A DNA stretch of 64,000 nucleotides from Levilactobacillus andaensis (GCF_016861695.1 NZ_BOLP01000003.1:186001-250000), one strand, 5' to 3'; positions 25,926 to 33,774 are shown, counted from the first letter of the stretch. Translations and numbers: made by a program. Notes: generated by a model from the sequence alone, not told the origin.

Positions 25926-26220
25926 TTTGAGTCTCACCTTTCTTTTGGGTACAGGTTTGGATTGCCGCTAGCACGGGTTGGAGCGTCTCGCCTAGGGGGG
26001 AGAGCTGCCAGACACCATGTTTCACGTGAAACATAATCAGCCGGTGGTGCCATAACCGCCACAAGCCGTCGCAGCAGCGGCAACGTTGGTGCCAGGACAA
26101 GTCGCGCCACAAACTAGCGCCGGTCCGCGGTCCATTCGCCAGTAAGAGTAAGAGTTGCCATTGCACCGGATGCGTCACCAGTGCCTGCGTCGTGGTTAAG
26201 CCACGGATTGTGGATATCAT
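25915..26220 (-). CDS. Small HxlR-like winged-helix protein
   Basis: A 101-residue protein whose end overlaps the start of the Old Yellow Enzyme gene by 11 bp. The order HPVQWQLLLLLANGPRTGASL, then WRDLSWHQRCRCCDGLWRLWHHRLI and WQLSPLGETLQPVLAAIQTC mirrors the HxlR fold: a GKW-LL-L start, a recognition helix, a wing and the LT-LG--L-PVL tail. It is divergent, lacks the typical KVLT-QLREL recognition helix, and has three Cys close together (CRCCDG), possibly a redox or electrophile sensor. The start ATG follows AAGGAGGTGGCGC. Being coupled to the oxidoreductase it is probably its regulator. Function is inferred from context. Confidence 0.72.
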   Translation of the reverse strand: MISTIRGLTTTQALVTHPVQWQLLLLLANGPRTGASLWRDLSWHQRCRCCDGLWRLWHHRLIMFHVKHGVWQLSPLGETLQPVLAAIQTCTQKKGETQNDL

Positions 26221-26263
26221 GCGCCACCTCCTTAACGAGACCTAGCATAACTGCTCCCGAACG

Positions 26264-26292
26264 TAAAAAAAAGAAGGCACTTGAAAGTGCCC
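26264..26292 (-). terminator. Terminator of the HxlR gene
   Basis: Minus-strand hairpin GGCACTT / AAGTGCC followed by TTCTTTTTTTT, just after the stop at 26311. Confidence 0.85.
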
Positions 26293-26310
26293 CCACTGGT
26301 TTATAATTTT

Positions 26311-26685
26311 CTAATTCGTCGTTAAAATATTGCTAAAGCCACCATGATCGTTGGCAATCTCCATATCGGGAACCTGACTGGCCCGTTGCTCGCCCCAGAC
26401 CGACATCTGAACGAGAATCTGGCCCAAGGAACGGCCCAGGTCAGTCAAATCGTAAGTCACTTTAAAGGGGGCCCGTTCACCGCTGATGTGCCGGTTGATA
26501 ATCCCGTCACTTTCCAGCTCACGCAATTGTTGCGTCAGAACCTTTTGCGAAATCGCCGGTAGCTCTCTGCGAAGGTCACACGTTCGTTGCGGCCGATTGC
26601 CTAAATGGCAGAGCAATTGGGGTTTCCATTTGCCCCCGATGACGCCTAATGTTGCCTCGACCCCGTTGTTGTAAGACTGTTTCAC
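26311..26685 (-). CDS. HxlR-family transcriptional regulator
   Basis: A 124-residue winged-helix protein with the full HxlR pattern: GVIGGKWKPQLLCHLGNRPQR, ELPAISQKVLTQQLRELESDGIINRH and VTYDLTDLGRSLGQILVQMSVWGEQ. Two Cys (LLCHL and RTCDL) are near the sensing position used in YodB/HypR-type members. It is divergent from the carboxypeptidase operon (26864 on), with two similar boxes in the gap (GGTTCCTTTTGGGTA and GGTACTTTTTGGTAA), and it lies upstream of the oxidoreductase pair on the same strand but behind its own terminator. Members commonly sense electrophiles or hypochlorite; the signal here is unknown. Confidence 0.92.
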   Translation of the reverse strand: MKQSYNNGVEATLGVIGGKWKPQLLCHLGNRPQRTCDLRRELPAISQKVLTQQLRELESDGIINRHISGERAPFKVTYDLTDLGRSLGQILVQMSVWGEQRASQVPDMEIANDHGGFSNILTTN

Positions 26686-26725
26686 GTGATGACCTCCTCA
26701 GCTTTTTTTCCATTGTAACGCGTTA

Positions 26726-26760
26726 GGTTCCTTTTGGGTAGTAGGTACTTTTTGGTAACC
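26726..26760. promoter_or_regulatory. Two candidate HxlR operators
   Basis: GGTTCCTTTTGGGTAG (26726-26741) and GGTACTTTTTGGTAACC (26744-26760) are near copies in tandem. The second resembles the TACTTTTTG core bound by YodB-type regulators. They lie 40 to 75 bp upstream of the HxlR gene. Confidence 0.5.
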
Positions 26761-26863
26761 ATTGATTTTTCTCACTTAAACTAGCCGAAATGACCCGCAA
26801 CGAATTGAATCTCCCCAATATAAGTGTAGAATTAAAACAATTTATCTACCGGGAGGGATTTTT

Positions 26864-27952
26864 ATGGCAAAACCAAATCAATTACATACCGGCGATCACG
26901 TCGCCCTCGTGAGCCTGTCTAGTGGGGTCATGGGCGAGGATTTCGCCGCCCACGAGTACCATCGGGGACAGCAACGGCTTCGCGAATTGGGCCTGATCCC
27001 GGTCGCCATGCCTAACGCCTTAAAGGGCATCGCCTACCTCGATGCTCATCCCGAAGCGCGTGCGGCCGACCTCAAGACCGCCTTTACCGACTCCAACATC
27101 GCTGGGATTTTCTGTGCCATCGGCGGCATTGACACCTATCGCCTGGCCCCCTACCTCTTTGACGACCCCGAATTTGTGGCCGCCGTCACAGCCCATCCCA
27201 AGCTATTTACTGGCTTTTCCGACACGACTGTCGACCACCTGATGCTGTACCGGTTGGGCCTCACCACCTACTACGGTCCCAACGTTATCAACGACTTGGC
27301 CGAGCTGGACACGGACCTCCTCCCCTATACCAAACGCACGCTGACCCACTACCTGGAAAACACCGCCACCACACCGATCACCAGCAGTCCCGTCTGGTAC
27401 GAGGAACGCGAGGACTTCTCGCAGGCTGCCCTCGACACGCCCCGAATCAGCCATCCCGAGACGCGGGGTTATCAGGTTTTACGCGGCCACGGCGTCGTTA
27501 CCGGTCGGCTGCTCGGTGGTTGCATTGACAGCCTGAACAGCCTGCTGACCGACACGCGCTATTCCGACGAACCCGTTATCGCGCGGAAATACGGCCTCAT
27601 CCCCAGTCCCGAAGAATGGCGCGGCAAGATTCTCTTCCTGGAAACCAGTGAGGAGAAACCGACGCCGGCCGCCTACCACACCATGCTCCAAAATCTCAAG
27701 CATGCCGGCATTCTCGGCAACGTCAAGGCCATCATCACGGGCAAACCGCAAAATGAGGTCTACTATGACGACTACTGCCGCACTCTGCTGGACGTGACCC
27801 AGGACCTCAACGTGCCCCTCATGACCAATTTTAACTTCGGCCACGCCTATCCGCGGACCGCACTGCCTTATGGGTTGAGCGCGAAACTCAACTTCGACGC
27901 CAAAACATTGACCGTCACGGAACCGTTCTTTGCCGGGGAGGTGACGCGATGA
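26864..27952 (+). CDS. LD-carboxypeptidase / MccF-like serine peptidase (family S66)
   Basis: A 362-residue cytosolic protein. The catalytic triad typical of MccF and LD-carboxypeptidase is in place: Ser119 in TGFSDTT, Glu260 in LFLETSEE and His327 in FGHAYPRT. The N-terminal HTGDHVALVSLSSG and the segment GIFCAIGGIDTYRLAPYL also match the family. S66 enzymes either trim peptidoglycan tetrapeptides at an L,D bond or cleave acyl-adenylate-type toxins such as processed microcin C. The long variable segment (residues 165-205, with WYEEREDFSQ) is more like MccF members. It starts at ATG 26864 after GGGAGGG and overlaps the HIT gene by four bases. Confidence 0.9.
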   Translation: MAKPNQLHTGDHVALVSLSSGVMGEDFAAHEYHRGQQRLRELGLIPVAMPNALKGIAYLDAHPEARAADLKTAFTDSNIAGIFCAIGGIDTYRLAPYLFDDPEFVAAVTAHPKLFTGFSDTTVDHLMLYRLGLTTYYGPNVINDLAELDTDLLPYTKRTLTHYLENTATTPITSSPVWYEEREDFSQAALDTPRISHPETRGYQVLRGHGVVTGRLLGGCIDSLNSLLTDTRYSDEPVIARKYGLIPSPEEWRGKILFLETSEEKPTPAAYHTMLQNLKHAGILGNVKAIITGKPQNEVYYDDYCRTLLDVTQDLNVPLMTNFNFGHAYPRTALPYGLSAKLNFDAKTLTVTEPFFAGEVTR

Positions 27953-28401
27953 GCTCTTGGCGAGATGACCGCATCCAAGCGGCGATTGACGGCTCGAATC
28001 CCATGGTCATGGCAACACTACCCGGTGGCTTTGCCGTTTACGGCGACACCCAGTTTCTCCCAGGCTACTCGATCCTGCTGCCCAAACGAAACGTCGCCGC
28101 ACTCAACGACCTCACGCTAACTGAGAGCGCCGCCTTCCTTCAAAGCATGCGCGTGCTAGGCGATGCCGTTCTGCAGGCGACCGGCTGCGAACGCGTTAAC
28201 TATGACATTCTCGGCAACACCGACAACTTTCTCCACGCCCACGTCTTCCCCCGCTATGCAACTGAGCCCACAGAACGGCGCGTTAAACCGGTCTGGCTGT
28301 ATTCGCCGGACCACTGGTTCGACGACCGCTATGGCTATGATGCCCAACGAGATGGGGCGTTGCGCGAGCAAATCACAGAATTATTAATTAATAATCAATA
28401 A
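27949..28401 (+). CDS. HIT-family protein (atypical third histidine)
   Basis: A 150-residue histidine-triad protein. The C-terminal motif reads FLHAHVFPRY; HIT hydrolases normally show His-x-His-x-His, and here the third position is Phe. The preceding helix DAVLQATGCERVNYDILGN and the strand GYSILLPKRNVAALNDL are typical. HIT proteins hydrolyse or transfer nucleotide phosphoramidates and dinucleotides. The first two His remain, so activity on nucleotides is possible but not secure. Its ATG overlaps the stop of the carboxypeptidase gene (ATGA), indicating translational coupling. MccF and a HIT protein can both act on aminoacyl-nucleotide-type compounds, so a shared detoxifying role is conceivable, but this is inference. 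Confidence 0.88.
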   Translation: MSSWRDDRIQAAIDGSNPMVMATLPGGFAVYGDTQFLPGYSILLPKRNVAALNDLTLTESAAFLQSMRVLGDAVLQATGCERVNYDILGNTDNFLHAHVFPRYATEPTERRVKPVWLYSPDHWFDDRYGYDAQRDGALREQITELLINNQ

Positions 28402-28420
28402 ATAGTAATTATTAATAATA

Positions 28421-28452
28421 AAAAGGTCTGAGGGCAACCTCAGGCCTTTTTT
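28421..28452 (+). terminator. Terminator of the S66/HIT operon
   Basis: Stem AAAAGGTCTGAGG / CCTCAGGCCTTTT with a four-base loop and a T-run. Confidence 0.9.
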
Positions 28453-28488
28453 GTGGCTCCAAACTTATATTAACGAAACATGCACCAA

Positions 28489-29475
28489 TTAGGTAGCTGA
28501 CTCCGCAGGTACCGCCATGACGTCCGTATCAACGATCCCGAAGCGGCGGCGCATAACGGCCTCAATCTCTTCGCCCAGTCGGTAGCTGTCCTGCACCTCC
28601 ATGTGCGGGTCAACCGCAATCACTACGTCCAGCGTGACTACATTGCCGTTGTAATGGGCCTTGAGCTCTAAAACCTGGTCGACCGCCGTAAACTCCGCGA
28701 TGGCCTTGCCAAATTCCTGCTCGACTTGCGGGTCGAAATAATCGGCCAAGTTCAGGCTGCTCTCCCGGAAGATGCGAATGCCGGATGTCAGAATAAAGAG
28801 TCCCACCAGCATACTGGCCACGCCATCCAACCAGGTCACGCGAAACGCCAATGCCCCACCGATGGCGACCATGGTGCCTAGACTGGTCACGGCGTCGCTT
28901 AGACTATCGCGGGCCGCAGCGGTCAACGCCGCATTTTGCAACTGCCGACCGGCTCGTCGGTTCAGCCACCACACGCCTAGCATAATCACTGTGGCGACGG
29001 CCGCCCCCACTAACGTAATCGGCCGGGGCACCTCTTGATCGGCCGGATTCATCAGGCTCTTGATGCCGCTATACATGACGCTGGCCGCAATCGCAATCAT
29101 GACGATCCCCGTAATCATGGTGAAGACCGTCTCATAATGAAAACGTGTCAACTGAAGGCGTTGCCCACTCGCCGTCGAATCTTCCGGCAACGGTTGCCCC
29201 ATCAGGTCATCGTCATGAATGTCTCTGGCGATGTGAATGCCAATCAGGAGGAGCACCGACGAAATGATCCCCGAGAGATTATTGAGGGCGTCGGCCCGTA
29301 ACGTCTGTGAACGCCCCACAATGGCTAAGTAAAATTCAATCACGGAAATCGCGAGGTAAGCCCCCACATTTAGGTAGAGAAACCGTTGGGCCCCCTTTAA
29401 TTTCGCCAATTCCCGTTGCTGCGTTGCTTGCCATTCTGCCTGTTCTGCTTGCCGATGTGCCCTTAAATCCTTCAT
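28489..29475 (-). CDS. Cation diffusion facilitator family transporter
   Basis: A 328-residue membrane protein starting at ATG 29475 (MKDLRAHRQ) after AGGGGGAC; a further 20 codons upstream lack a ribosome site. It has the CDF layout: helix 2 with SQTLRADALNNLSGIISSVLLLIG, helix 5 with AAARDSLSDAVTSLGTMVAIGG, where Asp residues form the membrane metal site, and a C-terminal cytosolic domain (LELKAHYNGNVVTLDVVIAVDP, EEIEAVMRRRFGIVDTDVMAVP) like copper chaperones. CDF proteins export Zn, Mn, Fe or similar divalent ions by proton exchange. In helix 2 the usual H/D-x3-D is D-A-L-N-N, so the site is D-N rather than H-D. The metal is not predictable. Confidence 0.9.
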   Translation of the reverse strand: MKDLRAHRQAEQAEWQATQQRELAKLKGAQRFLYLNVGAYLAISVIEFYLAIVGRSQTLRADALNNLSGIISSVLLLIGIHIARDIHDDDLMGQPLPEDSTASGQRLQLTRFHYETVFTMITGIVMIAIAASVMYSGIKSLMNPADQEVPRPITLVGAAVATVIMLGVWWLNRRAGRQLQNAALTAAARDSLSDAVTSLGTMVAIGGALAFRVTWLDGVASMLVGLFILTSGIRIFRESSLNLADYFDPQVEQEFGKAIAEFTAVDQVLELKAHYNGNVVTLDVVIAVDPHMEVQDSYRLGEEIEAVMRRRFGIVDTDVMAVPAESAT

Positions 29476-29717
29476 GCACAGTCCCCCTGCGTTTATAGTA
29501 TTTATTAAGTAATCCCCTAACACCATTATACCCACTCTCGGTTAAGATGCTCGCTAACTTTCTCACTAACTCAACGGTTGTGGGAAAGAATTTGTGCCAA
29601 CTTTCATTAATAGTTTTTACCTTTTGAAAGCGACTCATAAATTTTCTTTCAGCGGTAAAAAAGCCGTCAAATCGGCGCTGCCTCCTAGTTTTCTCACCCA
29701 ACTAACAAACAATTAAT

Positions 29718-29755
29718 CGAAACCGGTTGCAAACTGTAAATCTTTCGGTTATAAT
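29718..29755 (+). promoter_or_regulatory. Strong promoter of the alcohol dehydrogenase gene with a cre-like site
   Basis: -35 TTGCAA (29727-29732), 17-bp spacer and perfect -10 TATAAT (29750-29755). On the minus strand, TTGCAACCGGTTTCG (29718-29732) matches the cre consensus except for the last base and covers the -35 box. Confidence 0.75.
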
Positions 29756-29813
29756 TGCTTTGTGAAATTGATACCAATGATTTTCAAAACTTCCGAAAGA
29801 AGGCATTTGTATA

Positions 29814-30986
29814 ATGGCTGAACGTAGTTATGACTTTCTGATGCCCAGTGTCAACTTTTTTGGCCCTGGCGTAATTAACAAGATTGGTGAACGTGCAAAG
29901 ATGTTAGGGATGAAGAAGCCCGTCATCGTTACCGATAAGTTCCTTGAAGGAATGAAAGACGGTGCCGTTGAACAAACTTTGAAATCCTTAGACGCCGCTG
30001 GTGTAGATTACGTTATTTACAATAACGTTGAACCTAACCCTAAGATTCGGAATATTAAAGAAGTTAAGAAACTTTATGAAGAATCCGGTGCGGACTCCAT
30101 TATCACTGTTGGTGGGGGCTCTGCTCATGATACTGGTAAAGGTGCCGGCATTATCTTGACGAACGGTGATGACATCACCAAATTAGCCGGGATTGAAACG
30201 CTCGACAAGGCTTTGCCACCACTGATTGCCGTTAACACGACTGCCGGGACGGGTTCAGAATTGACTCGTCACGCCGTTATCACGAACGAAGAAACCCACT
30301 TGAAGTTCGTTGTTGTTTCATGGCGGAACATTCCGTTGGTTTCATTCAACGACCCTACTTTGATGTTGGACGTTCCTAAGGGCTTAACTGCCGCTACTGG
30401 GATGGACGCCTTCGTTCAATCCATCGAACCATACGTTTCCGTTGACCACAACCCGATCACCGACTCACAATGTATCGAAGCTATCAAGTTGATTGAAACT
30501 TCCTTACGTGAAGCCGTTGCTAACGGTCACAACCTGGAAGCCCGGACCAAGATGGTTGAAGCTGAAATGTTAGCCGGGATGGCCTTCAACAACGCCAACT
30601 TAGGTTACGTTCACGCCATGGCTCACCAATTGGGTGGTCAATACGACGCGCCACATGGTGTTTGCTGTGCTTTACTCTTGCCATACGTCGAAGAATACAA
30701 CATCATCGCTTGCCCAGAACGCTTTGCTGAATTAGCAAAGATCATGGGTGAAAACACCGATGGTTTGTCCACTCGTGACGCTGCTGAATTGTCCATCAAG
30801 GCCATGAAGCAGATGTCCGAAGACGTTGGTATTCCTAAGTCAATCAAGGAAATCGGCGCTAAGCCAGAAGACTTTGAATTGATGGCTGAAAATGCTTTGA
30901 AGGATGGGAACGCCTTCTCTAACCCTCGTAAGGGGACTAAAGAAGATATCGTTAAGATCTTCCAAGCAGCCTACGACGCAAAGTAG
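29814..30986 (+). CDS. Iron-containing alcohol dehydrogenase (1,3-propanediol dehydrogenase type)
   Basis: A 390-residue group III dehydrogenase. The NAD-binding motif is GGGSAHDTGKG (residues 100-110). Metal ligands are Asp198, His267 and His281 (GMDAFVQ, HAMAHQLGG, DAPHGV); the fourth ligand, His four residues after Asp198 in FucO-type enzymes, is Gln202 here. The start FLMPSVNFFGPGV is typical of DhaT-like enzymes in lactobacilli, which reduce 3-hydroxypropionaldehyde or other aldehydes to alcohols with NADH. Codon use is strongly biased (GTT, GGT, GAA) compared with the GC-rich neighbours, and the promoter is near-consensus, so it is probably highly expressed. It is a single-gene unit followed at once by a 111-nt hairpin. 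Confidence 0.93.
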   Translation: MAERSYDFLMPSVNFFGPGVINKIGERAKMLGMKKPVIVTDKFLEGMKDGAVEQTLKSLDAAGVDYVIYNNVEPNPKIRNIKEVKKLYEESGADSIITVGGGSAHDTGKGAGIILTNGDDITKLAGIETLDKALPPLIAVNTTAGTGSELTRHAVITNEETHLKFVVVSWRNIPLVSFNDPTLMLDVPKGLTAATGMDAFVQSIEPYVSVDHNPITDSQCIEAIKLIETSLREAVANGHNLEARTKMVEAEMLAGMAFNNANLGYVHAMAHQLGGQYDAPHGVCCALLLPYVEEYNIIACPERFAELAKIMGENTDGLSTRDAAELSIKAMKQMSEDVGIPKSIKEIGAKPEDFELMAENALKDGNAFSNPRKGTKEDIVKIFQAAYDAK

Positions 30987-30987
30987 A

Positions 30988-31098
30988 GTGCGTAGTGAGG
31001 CGCTAAGACTTCGAGCATTAGTTTAGTTAAGGAGCGACTCGGTGTAACCGAGTTGGTGCTTAACTGGACTAAGCGGAAAAGTCTGCCTCACGGAGCAC
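30988..31098 (+). other. Long imperfect hairpin after the alcohol dehydrogenase gene
   Basis: Nested complementary blocks in order: GTGC, GTGAGGC, AGACTT, TTAGT, AGTTAAG, ACTCGGT, then ACCGAGT, CTTAACT, ACTAA, AAGTCT, GCCTCAC, GCAC. Together they fold into one 111-nt stem with internal bulges, starting two bases after the stop codon. There is no T-run, so it is not a normal terminator; it may stabilise the mRNA. Confidence 0.75.
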
Positions 31099-31363
31099 GT
31101 TTCAGCAACAGTAATTCTAGTGCGCTCCCCCCTCAACAGCGCATTTACCACCAACATGACTGAACTCATGCGAAACTCTTGATGGTCATCCGGTTACCCC
31201 CTCTTGGCCGTCAGCTAAATTAAACCTATGAACACGGGTGATCGCAGTTGCTTGCACAGCTACCCGGTCGACCGTGTTTAAACAGAAAGGACCATCTCTA
31301 CATTAGTCGTAGGGGTGGCCCTTTCATTACATATTGGCGTTAGTTATATTGATTTGAGATGGC
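31099..31363. other. Non-coding stretch between the dehydrogenase hairpin and repeat B3
   Basis: No gene is visible. An imperfect hairpin, GAAAGGACCATC / GGGTGGCCCTTTC (31286-31325), has no convincing T-run. Confidence 0.5.
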
Positions 31364-31551
31364 CGCGCTCCGGCTGCCAGGGATTCCGCCTGCTGTGGGG
31401 ACGCTTCCACCCCTTAGGCCCGGGGTTCCAGCTCGACTTTAAGCCACGAAAACCACGTGTCTCAAAGGTCGTCCCATGCTGTAAGCAGCCTAAGAAACGC
31501 CAGCTAACACCATCGACACAGCTGGCTACATCCCTGTCCTCCTCCGGCTCA
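31364..31551 (-). repeat. Family B multi-hairpin repeat, copy B3
   Basis: Minus-strand copy. On the plus strand it begins GCGCTCCGGCTGCCAGGGAT, continues TCCGCCTGCTGTGGGGACGC, and ends CTACATCCCTGTCCTCCTCC before GGCTC. Confidence 0.8.
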
Positions 31552-31787
31552 AATTGATTTCTACCATTAATTAGGGTTGAACCAAGGGCCACCCGTCTAT
31601 AGCTTTCACATATTCTTTTACAATTACTGACTACTTAAGCTAAGTCACGGTCAATCTGCGGTGCTTTTCTCTAGGCTCACCATTGAATGTTCCTCCAGCG
31701 CTAGCAGCAGACACACTTAGCTTAAACATAAACGTCTCAATCTCCATCACATCATATATTTTCCATCTCGCGAAAGGAGTTCATTTC

Positions 31788-32441
31788 ATGCCAAAATACC
31801 TAACCTTTGATTGCTACGGCACCCTGCTACAGGAGGACGGAACCTACGATACGATTGCCCAATTGGCCCGGAAGATTGGGGTCGACCCCCAGTTGGCACG
31901 TGACCGATTTATGGCTTATCAATCCGACCGGAACAACATGCATCCCTACGTTGACTACGATTTATTGACCCGCAATAATCTGATTCACCTTGACTACCAG
32001 TTTGGTCTTAAGCATCAGTTCGAACGCTACTTTGTGGAGGTCCTGACCGCTCACCGGAACTTGAAGCCGTTCCCCGAAGTCATCCGCACGCTGCAGGCCC
32101 TTCAGCAACGCGATTACCATTTGATCATGATGTCCAACTCGGCTTGGGACATCATCCCCGCCAATGCCGCGGCCTTACAGGTTCCCTTTGACATCTGGAC
32201 CGCCGAGGACGTTCACGCCTACAAGCCCGACCTGGCCTTCTTCAAGACGGTGGCCGACCACTACGGCTTCACGGCCGATAACCATTGGCACATCGCCGCG
32301 GGCTACGCCAGTGATATCGTGCCCGCCGACCAGCTTGGGTGGAAATCCATCTGGATCAACCGGGACAATATGGCCCCGACCACACCGGCCGTGCCGACCT
32401 ATGCCGCGGCGACGTTGGATCAGGTTCTGCAGTGGCTCTAA
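31788..32441 (+). CDS. HAD-superfamily hydrolase (haloacid dehalogenase type II-like)
   Basis: A 217-residue protein starting at ATG 31788 after GAAAGGAG; 35 codons upstream are open but lack a ribosome site. Motif I is FDCYGTLL with nucleophile Asp8. The second Asp of phosphatase-type motifs is Tyr, as in L-2-haloacid dehalogenases. Motif II is MMSNSAW, motif III Lys is in AYKPD, and motif IV is YASDIVPADQLGWKSIWINR. The cap domain, residues 15-95, is helical. Substrates of the family are 2-haloacids or phosphate esters; the natural substrate in lactobacilli is unknown. It is monocistronic, with repeat B3 upstream and a strong terminator downstream. Confidence 0.9.
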   Translation: MPKYLTFDCYGTLLQEDGTYDTIAQLARKIGVDPQLARDRFMAYQSDRNNMHPYVDYDLLTRNNLIHLDYQFGLKHQFERYFVEVLTAHRNLKPFPEVIRTLQALQQRDYHLIMMSNSAWDIIPANAAALQVPFDIWTAEDVHAYKPDLAFFKTVADHYGFTADNHWHIAAGYASDIVPADQLGWKSIWINRDNMAPTTPAVPTYAAATLDQVLQWL

Positions 32442-32451
32442 GTTTCTAAAT

Positions 32452-32496
32452 AAGGTATAGAACTCCTACTATCCGAGTTCTATACCTTACTTTTTT
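32452..32496. terminator. Terminator between convergent HAD and MerR genes
   Basis: A 14-bp stem, AAGGTATAGAACTC / GAGTTCTATACCTT, with T-runs. Confidence 0.88.
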
Positions 32497-32514
32497 TACA
32501 TTGAAATTTACAGA

Positions 32515-32892
32515 CTAACGCGATAATTTTCCATGATAGCCTTCAACTCGCTTCTCATAGTTATCGACCTTGTCAGCAATCAGGTCATACGTATGTTGAA
32601 TCTCATGAAGTCGCTGGGCAATCGTCCCTAACTGCTCGCGCAACAGGTCTTTACGCGCCTGAAGTGTCACGTCTCCTTGCTTGAATAACGTAATATATTC
32701 AATCAAATATTCAATACTAACTCCAGCCTCACGCATACATTTGGCAAATACGATCCAATCGAGGTCCTCGTCATCATAGTCGCGATAACCCGCGTCATCA
32801 CGGCTTACTGGTGGGATAGCCCCCTCCCGTTCCCAATAACGTAACGTGTCGGCTGGAATATCAAATTTAGTAGAAACTTCTTTAATTTTCAT
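32515..32892 (-). CDS. MerR-family regulator of the adjacent SDR gene
   Basis: A 125-residue MerR protein: winged helix at residues 1-70 (MKIKEVSTKFDIPADTLRYW, EGAIPPVSRDDAGYRDYDDEDLDWI), then a dimerisation helix with LREQLGTIAQRLHEIQHTYDLIADKVDNY. One Cys is in helix 2 (FAKCMREAG), the position of the sensor Cys in NmlR/AdhR-type members that respond to aldehydes or thiol stress. It follows the SDR gene in the same operon, 12 bp downstream. The operon promoter has a perfect 20-bp palindrome in a 19-bp spacer, the classical MerR activation arrangement, so this protein probably activates its own operon. Confidence 0.93.
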   Translation of the reverse strand: MKIKEVSTKFDIPADTLRYWEREGAIPPVSRDDAGYRDYDDEDLDWIVFAKCMREAGVSIEYLIEYITLFKQGDVTLQARKDLLREQLGTIAQRLHEIQHTYDLIADKVDNYEKRVEGYHGKLSR

Positions 32893-32904
32893 AATAGAGT
32901 CAGT

Positions 32905-33648
32905 TTACCACGGTTGGTCGGTCGGCCCTACCGTAAACTCACTCACGTTAGTATCATCTGGCTGATCAATGGCAAATGCAATCACATTTGCGACACGTTC
33001 GGGACTAATCTGATAGTCATCGTAAAGCGCCTGTGCACTCTTAAGTGTTGTCTGATCAGTCGTTGTCGACAATAGTTCCGTCCTAATCGCCGCCGGATAA
33101 ATAGTTGCCGTCCGAATATGACTTTTTTCTTGGGCTGATTCCATCCGTAAGACCTCCATCAAGTCCCGGACCGCCCACTTGGTCGCGCCATAGACCGCAC
33201 CACCGGGATAAGCCTTCAGCCCCGCCACCGAAGAAGTTGTGATGACATGACCAGACTTTTGTGCTTTAAAGGTTGGCAAAACAGCCGCGATACCATTGAG
33301 AACCCCCTTGATATTAACGTCAATCATGCTATTCCATTCCTTAGTCTTTAGCTCAGAGAGAGGTGAATTGGGCATTAAACCAGCGTTTAGAAAAATCACG
33401 TCGAGGCCACCAAAGGTCTGCTTAGCAAATTGAACGATCTGCCGATTCGCTTCAGCATCGGTCACATCGATCGTCTGGTAAGCGGCAATTCCGCCAGCCA
33501 CTTCGATTTCTTTTGCCAGCTGTTGGAGCTTATCTTCACACCGGGCACCCAATACCACCTTGGCTCCCTTACTTGCTAATAACTTGGCCGTTGCAGCACC
33601 AATACCAGAGGAGGCACCCGTAATCAATACAACTTTGTCTTTAATCAT
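32905..33648 (-). CDS. Short-chain dehydrogenase/reductase
   Basis: A 247-residue classical SDR. The cofactor motif is TGASSGIG, NAG is at FLNAGLMPN, the catalytic Ser is in TTSSVAG, and YGATKWA holds Tyr-x3-Lys. LGARCEDKL after beta2 has an Arg at the position that favours NADP(H). It resembles YdfG/serine-dehydrogenase-like or general NADP-dependent reductases. It is first in an operon with a MerR regulator, under a MerR-type promoter, so it probably reduces a stress-related carbonyl compound. The start ATG is at 33648, after GGAAGG. Confidence 0.93.
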   Translation of the reverse strand: MIKDKVVLITGASSGIGAATAKLLASKGAKVVLGARCEDKLQQLAKEIEVAGGIAAYQTIDVTDAEANRQIVQFAKQTFGGLDVIFLNAGLMPNSPLSELKTKEWNSMIDVNIKGVLNGIAAVLPTFKAQKSGHVITTSSVAGLKAYPGGAVYGATKWAVRDLMEVLRMESAQEKSHIRTATIYPAAIRTELLSTTTDQTTLKSAQALYDDYQISPERVANVIAFAIDQPDDTNVSEFTVGPTDQPW

Positions 33649-33682
33649 CGTTAAAAACTTCCTTCCAAAATTGAATAGCTAC

Positions 33683-33713
33683 AGCATAAACCTTGGAGTC
33701 GACTCCAAGGCAA
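33683..33713 (-). promoter_or_regulatory. MerR-controlled promoter with a perfect palindrome
   Basis: Minus strand: -35 TTGCCT (33708-33713) and -10 TATGCT (33683-33688) separated by 19 bp instead of 17, with the palindrome CCTTGGAGTCGACTCCAAGG (33691-33710) between and overlapping them. The overlong spacer plus dyad is the hallmark of MerR-family activation; CTTGGAGT..ACTCCAAG resembles known NmlR-type operators. Confidence 0.88.
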
Positions 33714-33733
33714 GCAGAAAATTTGAGGACGTC

Positions 33734-33768
33734 AAAAAAGTTCTGGACACCACTGTCTAGAACTTTTT
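33734..33768 (-). terminator. Terminator of the GyrI-like gene
   Basis: Minus-strand stem AAAAAGTTCTAGACA / TGTCCAGAACTTTTTT, just after the stop codon. Confidence 0.88.
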
Positions 33769-33774
33769 GTTTTC

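Noticed and set aside
29336-29701. A 121-codon minus-strand frame overlapping the CDF transporter start
   Set aside because: It overlaps the transporter gene in another frame, has Arg-rich low-complexity composition and no ribosome site.
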